Assembly (NCBI GenBank): GCA_949358305.1
Contig: OX442316.1
Coordinates: 2,294,001 to 2,358,000 of the forward strand
DNA length: 64,000 nt
Direction: 5' to 3'
From: Strigamia acuminata
Taxonomy: Eukaryota; Arthropoda; Chilopoda; Geophilomorpha; Linotaeniidae
Within the stretch, counting starts at the first letter, position 1. Every line of letters begins with the position of its first letter. Shown here one piece after another: positions 43,598-52,425 of the stretch. Made by a program: the position numbers and the translations under genes. Under the pieces are notes generated by a model that was not told the DNA's origin, did no database searches, and was given only the letters and a program-made list of their open reading frames with translations.

Positions 43598-43828
43598 TCA
43601 TGTGAATGTTTCGAAATAAGTCTGTAGTATTATTCCATCTGCTTCTGGACTAAATAGGGCGGCGTTGTTTGCACTCGCAATTGGTTTAGAAAAGAACTTA
43701 GAGATGGCGTTCGCTAGGAGCAAAAAAAATCCCAATGTAACAGCTGTAGCACAAACGACCAAAATCTTGCTGGTGGGAGACCTGCTTCTATGCCTCATGA
43801 TGTTGACACAAAGTCCAACAATAAACAA
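43598..43828 (-). CDS. Small unknown gene fragment G4 with the intact hydrophobic motif
   Basis: Reads VCATAVTLGFFLLLANAIS, then KFFSKPIASANNAALF and SPEADGIILQTYF. It is the copy in which the hydrophobic stretch and the EAD motif are in one frame. The start codon is not clear. Likely a membrane or secreted segment; function unknown. Confidence 0.35.
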   Translation of the reverse strand: MFIVGLCVNIMRHRSRSPTSKILVVCATAVTLGFFLLLANAISKFFSKPIASANNAALFSPEADGIILQTYFETFT

Positions 43829-43846
43829 CTACAACAACAATAATAC

Positions 43847-44041
43847 TTATTCTAACAAACCATGACCTTTCCTTTCCTTTTTGGTTTCTCCAGCTAAAGG
43901 GTTTCTCTTAAATTTTTCTCTTTTTGCAGCCGGCTCACCATTGCTGGTGTAAGCATTCCACAGTCTTTCTAATTCATTCATTACTGGTATGTAATGATAA
44001 TGGTGTTTCTCTAAAACAGCCAGTGCTTTGTACAAATCCAA
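43847..44041 (-). other. Unassigned open frame
   Basis: 64 codons without an ATG start, reading LYKALAVLEKHHYHYIPVMN, then NELERLWNAYTSN and a basic tail (KREKFKRNP, KKERKGHG). Composition looks protein-like, perhaps an exon or retroelement piece. I do not recognise it. Confidence 0.2.
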
Positions 44042-44152
44042 AACTACTTTTCTATGGTTTTTTGAAAACTAATTCTGGATTCAAAACGATTCTAAGTATT
44101 CCTGGATGGTAAGATGACTACAATATAAAGAAAAATTAAATTAAATATACTA

Positions 44153-44243
44153 AATGGAAAGGTCTCGCCTCTTATTGCTGTCACCTTCTTTTCTGCCACT
44201 GCTATCCCATTCTTGCTAAGCAGGTGTCCCAGAAACTCTACCT
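44153..44243 (-). pseudogene. Fossil gypsy reverse transcriptase, downstream part
   Basis: The minus strand reads EFLGHLLSKNGIAVAEKK and VTAI, the conserved segment after the RT active site. Its upstream part lies at 55638-55660 and 56458-56600. RT-3 and the Tc1-like element split it. Confidence 0.7.
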
Positions 44244-44855
44244 TGTCGTAACCTTGGTTCCGGTAAATAAACTTAACACAATATCTTACAATAATAACCT
44301 TTTATTTCACACTTGTAATATAATACAAATATACTTAACAATGTTGTGGTCTCGGATCCTTGTCGGCGGATACGATTTGTTGCTGCACGGCAGTCTTACA
44401 CGTGGCTTCTGTTGTCTAGGGTAATGGCGTCTGGCGAAACACGTGTTCGCAAACGCTTCGCTTCGGTAGATATTACTATCGTAGCATGCTACGATAAATA
44501 TCTGTGACTGTGGTTTATAGATGAATTTGGCAACGGGCATCGATCCTCTATCAATCCGTGGTGTTCGGCCTGAAAGGTGAGGTGGTGATGCTAATGTTGC
44601 TCTGGTATCTAAAAAGTGGGGGGTTTCCGGTCAGACACGGGTTTAAATACTGGCTGGACCGGAAATGACGTATTTGCCTAAATTCGGAGAATTATGCAAA
44701 TTCATGACGTTGTCACGTCCGTCCCGCAGAAACGGTAAAACTAGTATAGCTAGTTTTTCCGTAATGATCTGACAATATTTTATTATGAATACTAAAATCA
44801 TTATTTATTGAATTATAAATTATTAAAACACTTTTGTGACCTCGTGGTCACCACA
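44244..44855 (-). repeat. 3' LTR of RT-3 (612 bp)
   Basis: Sense start TGTGGTGACCACGAGG, end GGTTACGACA. Contains the hairpin ttatcgtagcatgctacgat near 44472-44492. A purine run GAGGAGGGG lies just before it in transcription (about 44859-44868). Confidence 0.92.
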
Positions 44856-44934
44856 CGTCCCCTCCTCAGCAATGTTGTTGGGGGATTTACAATAAAACAA
44901 CAAACATTGCGAAAACTCAAAGTTAGATTTCACT

Positions 44935-47850
44935 TTACTTCTTCTCAGGTGATCCCTGGGGAACATCCGGAGGCGGAGGTGGAGGTAGTTCTTCAGTTAC
45001 GGATGGTTCAGCCATCTTCGGAGTTGTGGGTTTACTGATCGGCGGAGTAGAGGTAAGACGGGACGAGCGGTCGCTTGGATCTTCAAATTCTCCGATAAAA
45101 TATCGATCGTGGCCGCCGACCGGTTCGTATGCGGCGCCGACTCGTTCGTGTATCCAAATACGTGAAAGGAAGGGAGCTAGGCCTTGATTCGTGTGGTGGA
45201 TCTTCTGGGCCTCGGCTGGAGTCTTTGGGGCACGGTGGGCGCGCAATAGACGTTGGTGTTGAATGAAATCGACGCCCGGACCCGCTTCGAGGGTGCGTTC
45301 CATCCACACATAAAGCGAATGACCATGATCGCTTGATTTCTTAATTTTATCCTTCGTTCCCTTGGTCATGGTCAAGCTCGGATAATACGTCTTCAGATGT
45401 GCATCGATTGGAGGCAACGGCTTTGGCTCCATCCTTTTCTTGGGCCGCAGGATCTTCGGCTTCGCTTTCGATTTTCGGACGACTGCTTTCACGCCTTCGA
45501 TCGGGACCAGTCCTTCGGGGAACTTTATCGTCTCCTCTGGAGCGGCTGCCGGGACTGTCTGGTTTGCCGGAGTCTCAGGGAGAGGTTCGTTAATTAATAC
45601 GACTGGTTTGCTCTGTGGTAAAGCCACAGTTCGGACCGCTTGATATGATTGCTCCGGGTCGACGTCCTCCGCAACTAACTGTGCGCGAACCTGGATACAG
45701 GAAGGGACTAACTTTAGCCATCGTTCGATGAGAGCGGGAGGCAACAGAAAGCTTTCATGTGCGACGACTGCCCAGGCTGCCAACGCTACACGGGCGTTTC
45801 TAAATGTGGACGCGGCCAATACGAGCGACATCATGTCCGTGAGTACGACCGTTGTGCGCGCTGTCCGTGACGGATGATCTCGTCCAGGGCTCTTGATGAA
45901 CTCTATGGCCGCACTTTGGATGTTTGTTACCGCAATCCGCATGGTCCTGGCTTGATATTCGTCAACGTCGGACACCATCTCTTTCGCTTGTTCGATCGTG
46001 GTTGTGTCGAGAAACGACTGTAAATCGTATGGCGTTGGGTCGAACTGGATCGTGGCTCGAACCTCCGGAGACTGGTTATTGGAAGTTGGTTTTGAAGGCG
46101 TTTGGTCGTTCTTATCGGTTTTAGCCACGGCCACTTGCTTTGAATTAATTAAAACTCGTTGAATGTCGGGTTCGGGCTCATCCCAAACAATCGGCGTTCT
46201 CGACGTGGAAATTTCGCTTCGCGTTTCTTCCGGTACGGCCGGGAAAATGGGTCCAAAACGATCTTGTCGTCGTTTAAGTTGTTCAAAGGGACTCAGCGAT
46301 GTTGGGGTTCCGATAATCACAGTCTTTCGGAATGCGCTGGGCAGACTAGAAGGCACGCTACTAACTGGTTTTGTTGGCGCCTTGATGAATGCGCTTGGTA
46401 CCGATGTTACACTCATCTCGATTGATTTGGTCGGCCGATAGACGGGTTTCGCCTGTTCGTTCTTGACTTTCAGGACGGCTGCTACCATATCGGCTTCGGT
46501 GTAAAGTTTTTCTTGTTCGGGTACGATCATCGGCTCTACCGATTGTTCGTGTTCGATCGTTATTGGCACTTCTTGTCGAACTTCCACTTGCAGAGTCTCT
46601 ACCTCATCGACTTCACGTGATCTCTCAAAGCGTCCCCATGTTTCCGCTCGTGGTCTTGATAACCTGAGGCATCCGCGTTGGTTCGGTCGATTCCTGGAGT
46701 AGCGGTAAGTCTCAACCTCTCGTGGTCTCTCGACTCTGGGTTCTCGTCGCGGTGAGGGTTCTCGAGCGTGTCGGTAATAAACTCGAGGATGTGACTGCGA
46801 TCGATCTTGCGTGTTGTACGACGTGCTTGGCTGATCCAGGCGTCGTCGCTTGTTGTCGTGTGTGTTATTCAACAACTCGCTCGAGAGTCGCTTCTCCGCT
46901 TTTTGTCGCTTGCGCCCAAAGATGCCCAGGTAGTGGAGCTGGTGCATTGCTTTCTGTGAGGTGATAAATCCGTGTTCGGGTCGCCAGTTGGGAACGTCTG
47001 GTCTTTCTCCTCGAACCTGGCTTAACCAAGTTTTTATCTCATCTGTCGAATACCCTGCTGGTTTCAGTATTTTGAAGAGATCTCGATACGCCGTCCGTCT
47101 GACTTCGTTGTAATAGTCTCTGTGTATTTGTCGGCGCTCTTCGTCTGTAGCGGCGTTTTGCCACCTCTCGAGGACAGCCCACTCTTCGGGCTCGCTTGGG
47201 TAGTCCTTTTCCAAAAACTTGTTTGGGAGTGGTGCTGGTGCGTCGTCGCGTTCTGGAATTTCAGTCCTCAGTGCGTCGCGCATCTTTTCTGGGAAGTAGT
47301 GTATCAGGGTCTCCTGACTTGCCCAAAATCGCGATCGGGCTCGGGATGAAGTGAGCCGAATTTTCCATGGTCCGGTGTCGACGTCGTCCTCTAACGCTCT
47401 TCGAAATGGGGTCGGAATTTCGCTTCTCCAGAGTGTACCCGAAGACACGTTTTGCGGATCGATGGGTCCCCACGTAAGTTGGTGTTCCGGCTGAGGAATG
47501 AATACATAAAAATTAGATTTTTGTTAAATTCCGAATTTGAATTCAAGATGGCGCCATGGTCGACCATGTGCTTTTTACACGTGTTGAATCTTAAATAATG
47601 GCTCGTGTCATTTTTCGTTTGTTGACATAAAGATGTTTTCTTTTATGAATCTTGTTTCACGTATTTTCGTGGTTTAGCCACAAATTAAATTCTTTGTTAT
47701 TTTTACCTTTTCGTTTCCATCGGGCTTTTCCCGATTTTCTTCCGGTTCAACCTCGTCCCATCTTGCGGGATCGTTCCATTCGTCTTCGCTTGGGTCCCGA
47801 TCCATTTCTTCCTCTTCGTTGTCGGGTGATTGCTTCCAGTTTCTTCGCAT
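44935..47850 (-). CDS. RT-3 ORF3: long two-exon protein of unknown function
   Basis: Exon 1 is 47850-47707 (48 codons, MRRNWKQSPD, very acidic) with donor AAG|GTAAAA. Exon 2 is 47490-44935 with acceptor cattcctcag. The intron is 216 bases and phases join 0/0, giving 899 residues. Shared with RT-2 ORF3 in the same order: WKIRL..SR, GYSTDEIKTWL, HYLGIFG; then VVLTDMMSLV, ALAAWAVVAHE; then HGHSLYVWM, QRLLRAHRAP, RIWIHERVG, EPVGGHDRYFI. Linkers are Arg/Ser-rich and Pro-rich and not conserved. No signal or membrane segment is visible. The shared exon layout in a diverged relative supports a real protein. Confidence 0.75.
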
Positions 47851-48096
47851 TTTTGATTCAATTTGTTGGTTGCGATTTTTGTCAAGCACCTGTTGTCGTC
47901 GTGACAGAACGCGGAGTGCAAAGTTGAAAGGGTAGTCGAGGTTAAGTATCTTGATTGGCTTTCGTATGTAATACGTAGTTGATTGTTGGAGTCTCCTTGT
48001 GATTGTTTTTGTCCCTAGGAGGTCGGGGTAATTACGTCATATTGTTTTATCGCTTTTGATTGGTTATGCCAACCATTTTGGATTTTTCTTGCTTTA
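47851..48096 (-). other. Spacer between pol and ORF3 in RT-3
   Basis: 246 bases between the pol stop and the ORF3 ATG; probable ORF3 leader. No coding sequence seen. Confidence 0.4.
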
Positions 48097-51000
48097 TCAT
48101 GTCCTCCCGGTGATTTTACCGTCCTTTATAAACGGGTTTGGTGCCTTTTTTCTTGTACTTTGTCGTGAGATGGGTTTCGGTATTTTACTTCTCGATCGTG
48201 TGGATCTTTTAGTAATCTCTTTTTCTTTTTCAGGAGTTTTAGGAGTTTCTTCGTTAACTGCTGCTTCCTCCCCTCCTAAATTTCCATCTGGGGCGATAGT
48301 TAGTTCGGCGCTGTCTGGAGTTGCGTGAGTCGTACTTTCGTTCAAGTCTGAAACAGTGGCGATGTCGTCGAACATATCTCGTATTGTGGGCGATGGAGAT
48401 GGCTGCGTTTGGTCCTCGGCCCATTCTTCTTGTGGAAATTCCGGCAAGTAAGGCGTCAGTTCTCGAGCGTGGATTGATCGAAAATTTACATTATCGGCCA
48501 AACGTTGCAGAGAAAATGCGTTCCCGCCGTGGGCCTTGGTAATTACGTATGGGCCGTCTCGTTTGTCGGCTAAGCCGGCATGAATCCCTTTATCTGCACT
48601 GGATAAAATGTGAGTGTCTTTCCATACGAGATCGTTGATTTTGAAATTACAAAATTGTGTGTTCTTTTCAGACTTTTTCACTCGTTCGCGCATGTCAAAC
48701 ACATGTGACATCATATGTTGGTAGGTTGCCGAAATTGCTTGTTCTAGTTGATGTACGTAAATGTGAGGATTTTTTGGATCGACTTTTCGAATTCCTTCTG
48801 GGATGCGTGGATCCCAGGGCACTCGTAGCTCTCGAGCGAAGTTGAGATAAGCCGGGGAAAAGCCGCGGTTTCTCGAAATGGTCGTTCGGATGCTAAATGC
48901 TATTTCTTTAAGGAACTCGTCCCACTTGGAATGTACGTCTGTGAAAATAGCAAGCGCATATTTTATGTCGCGGTTGAGTCGCTCCACGGGATTAGCCCGT
49001 GGGTTATACGTTGAAGTAAATGATGGTTGAATGTCGAATTGATTGCAGAAATCCTTGTATAACCTTGATGCGAATTGTGGGCCATTATCGGAAATTAATT
49101 TCCGCGGGAAGCCAAAATGTAACGCGACTTCGTAGAGGCACTGGATTATTTTCTGCTTAGTCGGGTGGGCCATCGGATACAACTCTGGCCATCCTGTTGC
49201 GACATCCATGATCACGAGTATGTATTTGTGGCTATTTGCACTTGTTATCTTAGGACCCATAAGGTCTACGCTCCAACAATCAAAAGGGGCGAACGGTCCA
49301 AGTGATAAATTCTCGTAGTTAGCCTTATTCCGAGGCTTGCAGGCTTGGCATCGTGGACAGTGTCGTATGAATCGTACGATGTCCCTTCTCATTTCGGGCC
49401 AATAGTACAGTTGACTGGCCCGGTAGAGAGTCCTTGCCACGCCGGCGTGTCCGGCTAGAGGGTGGCCGTGTACCATCCACAGAATTTGTGTTCGAACTTT
49501 TCTCGGAATTACGACTTTAATTGAACTCCCTGACTCTGTCAAGTCGTCCCGAAAGTTCGGATGGTACTTTAAAAGTAGGCCATCGTCTATCAGATAAGCG
49601 GAAGCTTTAATTTTGAACTCTTCTCTGGATTCTTCGCTGTAGACGTCGCCAGGGAAAGTCTCGTTGGTCAAGTAGTCATAGAACCTTTTACAGAAGGCGG
49701 TGTCGTTCTTCTGAGCTTCGACGAGTTCCTCGCGAGTAGGTGGGACACAGTTCGTGCCTTTACTCACGTGTGTAACGAAAGCTCGCACAAATTTATCCGA
49801 GACTCTGGGTTCGATGGATAAGTCGTAATTTGGTCTGGCATCTTTTGCCGATTGATATGCCCTCATCCAATATCCGACGTATTTTTCATCGGAAGATTCC
49901 AACTTTTCTTTCGGCAGTTCATTCTGTTTTCTGAATTCCCACTTCCTGATCGGGGTGGGACAGTAAGCTATCCGAGAATCGTCGTCGCCGTCGTCGTCTG
50001 GCTCGTCGGGTTCTGAGGCGGGAGCTCTAGAGAGCGCGTCGGCGACTGTGTTATACTTCCCTGGCTTGTACTCGATTTGTAAGTCGTAAGCCATGAGCTC
50101 TAATTGCCATCGAGCCATCCGGCCCGAAGGTTCTTTCAGGCCCATGAACCACCTTAATGCCTGATGGTCGGTCTGGACGGTAAATTTTGTAAACTCGAGG
50201 TAAGGCCTGAATTTACGAACTGCCCATACGATTGCCAAGCATTCGAGCTCTGTCGCTGAGTAATTTTTCTCGGCGGCTTGAATTTTCCGGCTGATAAAGA
50301 TCGTAGGTACTTCTTGATGTATGCCGTCGATTTCGTGCATTTGCATCAACGCAGCCCCCAATCCGATTTTACTCGCATCCGTATGTAAGATAAATTCGCG
50401 ATTCAAGTCGGGGAGAGGGATGGTTTTGGTGTCGATTAGCATTTGTTTGATTTTGTCAAACGCTGCTTCGCAATGGCTGGTCCAGTTAAATTTGATTTCG
50501 GGGTCTTTCGGCGGGTCCTCCTTTGGATTTATTTTCTGGACAGTCTTTAAAAGATCGGTGATTGGGGCCGCGACTTCCGCTAAATGTGGCAGGAGTCGGC
50601 CGAAGAAATTTACCATTCCTAAAAAACGTTGTACCCCTTTCACGTCCGTAGGTGCTGGAAAATCGGTGATTGCTCGTACTTTCTTTGGGTCTATGGATAA
50701 GCCATTGACTCCAACTTTGTATCCAAGAAACGCAAGTTCTTTTCGGCAAAACTGGCTCTTTCCGGGGTGTATGTGGAGTCCGGCTTTTGCTAAACGACGT
50801 ATTACTTCGTCGATATGTCTGATGTGTTCGTCAAAAGTCTGGGAAACAATAATAATATCGTCCAGGTAAGCCCAGGCGTATTTATGTAGCGCGTCGCCCA
50901 AAACCTTCTCGATTAATCGTTGAAATGTTGCCGGGGCATTTACTAGGCCAAATGGCATGACATTAAACATTAATCTGCCCATCGGGGACCAGAAAGCGGT

Positions 51001-52425
51001 TTTTTCTTTGTCTTCGGCACGGAGTTCGACCTGCCAATATCCTTTCGACAGATCCATCGTTGTTACCCAATTAAATGGGGCTAGTTCTCGAAGAATAGCT
51101 TCGATTGATGGCATCTGGACGGGGTCGATAACGGTAATGGCGTTTAGAGGTCGATAATCGATACACAGTCTGGGTTCCGATCCTGCACGCATGACGAGCA
51201 CAATTCTCATCGCATATTCTCCTAATGCCTCGGACACTATCCCCTTGTCCAGTAAGTCTTGACAGATCGTCTTGACGATTTCGCGTTTTTGGGGGTTCAT
51301 GCCCTTGAATGGAACTCGTACTGGCTTATCCGTACTTAATTCTATTTCGTGTTTTACGTAATTTGTCTTTCCCGGTTCTTTAGTCAGGATTTTTCGATGT
51401 TTTTGTAGCATTTCTTCAAGTAATTTAGTCTGGGTTTCTCCTAGGTTCGCGTCCATGGCCAAATTGTGAGCCAAATTTCCTTCTTGGAGTCGGGCGTTAA
51501 AAGATTTGAAATCGTAATCTTGTACGAATTGCTTCAAATTTCCGCCTTTCCATTCGTCCTCTTCGTCGTTTGAATCTAGGAGTTCGGTAGGTACTGTCAT
51601 TAGTCGGGGGTCCTCGCGTTTATCGATATAGTTCCAGGACCTCGTTATGGGGTTGGGCTGGATCTCCATTATGGCCATGATGTCCATACCCAAGAGTAGG
51701 ACCGTGTCGTAGGTTGGTAAAACGATGAAAGGGTGGGTTATTACGCCTCCCTCCCATATGACTTTTGTTGTCAGTACCCCTACTGGACGCACTTCTCCAG
51801 CAGCGGTTTTTACGGCCACATTTTCGCTTATTCCCCGTAGTTTGTCGCGTTGTTTTTTGTCCAACGACTCGTATAGATCTGAAGAGATAAAGGACCGGTC
51901 GGCTCCCGAATCCAACAAACCGATGAATTTTTTGTCGTTAAACTTGATTGTTAACATTGCGAGTGAGTCCTTCCGCTCTTTAACCAAATTACAATGTAAA
52001 ATGCGTTTCTTTCGAGGTGGGGCCTCCTCGTAGGCGTGAGGTAATTCTTGGAATGTTTCGGCTATTTTTTCGCCGTCCGCCGTATTAGTGGTTGGGCCAC
52101 TATATTCGCGTTTTTCTGTGGTGAAGTAAGCCGTAGTGAAATAAACGACCTTTTTCTGTAATTCTTTTATTTGTTTTTCTAACCAATTGGTGTTTATCCA
52201 TTTGGCTTTTAATTCGTCTTCCGAACTTGAGTCGCTAATTTCTTTATTATTTGTTTCAATTTCTTTCGATTTTTTCTCTTTTAATTTGAGTTTTAATTTG
52301 GCTACTTCTTCCGTAATTACTTCGTTAATTGCCTGGTTAATTGTCGTATTCTTGGTAAATTTTGGGGTTTGGTCTTCCGGGCGTGCAGACAGATTTATTA
52401 TTTTTTCTCTGTCTGCTTTAACCAG
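48097..52425 (-). CDS. pol: RT-3 Pol polyprotein
   Basis: 1442 residues from the slip point; the frame is open 99 bases further upstream inside gag. Numbering here is from the codon at 52524. Protease DSGA at 205-208, RT YLDD at 553-556, RNase H HTDAS and TELECLA, integrase zinc finger (HGHPLAGHAGVA to CPRCQAC), DDE motifs WSVDLMGP, SDNGPQF and NPVERLN, and GPY module (RDGPYVITKA). It is very similar to RT-2 Pol in the cores. An N-terminal extension of about 170 Lys/Glu-rich residues precedes the protease. Confidence 0.93.
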   Translation of the reverse strand: MVKADREKIINLSARPEDQTPKFTKNTTINQAINEVITEEVAKLKLKLKEKKSKEIETNNKEISDSSSEDELKAKWINTNWLEKQIKELQKKVVYFTTAYFTTEKREYSGPTTNTADGEKIAETFQELPHAYEEAPPRKKRILHCNLVKERKDSLAMLTIKFNDKKFIGLLDSGADRSFISSDLYESLDKKQRDKLRGISENVAVKTAAGEVRPVGVLTTKVIWEGGVITHPFIVLPTYDTVLLLGMDIMAIMEIQPNPITRSWNYIDKREDPRLMTVPTELLDSNDEEDEWKGGNLKQFVQDYDFKSFNARLQEGNLAHNLAMDANLGETQTKLLEEMLQKHRKILTKEPGKTNYVKHEIELSTDKPVRVPFKGMNPQKREIVKTICQDLLDKGIVSEALGEYAMRIVLVMRAGSEPRLCIDYRPLNAITVIDPVQMPSIEAILRELAPFNWVTTMDLSKGYWQVELRAEDKEKTAFWSPMGRLMFNVMPFGLVNAPATFQRLIEKVLGDALHKYAWAYLDDIIIVSQTFDEHIRHIDEVIRRLAKAGLHIHPGKSQFCRKELAFLGYKVGVNGLSIDPKKVRAITDFPAPTDVKGVQRFLGMVNFFGRLLPHLAEVAAPITDLLKTVQKINPKEDPPKDPEIKFNWTSHCEAAFDKIKQMLIDTKTIPLPDLNREFILHTDASKIGLGAALMQMHEIDGIHQEVPTIFISRKIQAAEKNYSATELECLAIVWAVRKFRPYLEFTKFTVQTDHQALRWFMGLKEPSGRMARWQLELMAYDLQIEYKPGKYNTVADALSRAPASEPDEPDDDGDDDSRIAYCPTPIRKWEFRKQNELPKEKLESSDEKYVGYWMRAYQSAKDARPNYDLSIEPRVSDKFVRAFVTHVSKGTNCVPPTREELVEAQKNDTAFCKRFYDYLTNETFPGDVYSEESREEFKIKASAYLIDDGLLLKYHPNFRDDLTESGSSIKVVIPRKVRTQILWMVHGHPLAGHAGVARTLYRASQLYYWPEMRRDIVRFIRHCPRCQACKPRNKANYENLSLGPFAPFDCWSVDLMGPKITSANSHKYILVIMDVATGWPELYPMAHPTKQKIIQCLYEVALHFGFPRKLISDNGPQFASRLYKDFCNQFDIQPSFTSTYNPRANPVERLNRDIKYALAIFTDVHSKWDEFLKEIAFSIRTTISRNRGFSPAYLNFARELRVPWDPRIPEGIRKVDPKNPHIYVHQLEQAISATYQHMMSHVFDMRERVKKSEKNTQFCNFKINDLVWKDTHILSSADKGIHAGLADKRDGPYVITKAHGGNAFSLQRLADNVNFRSIHARELTPYLPEFPQEEWAEDQTQPSPSPTIRDMFDDIATVSDLNESTTHATPDSAELTIAPDGNLGGEEAAVNEETPKTPEKEKEITKRSTRSRSKIPKPISRQSTRKKAPNPFIKDGKITGRT

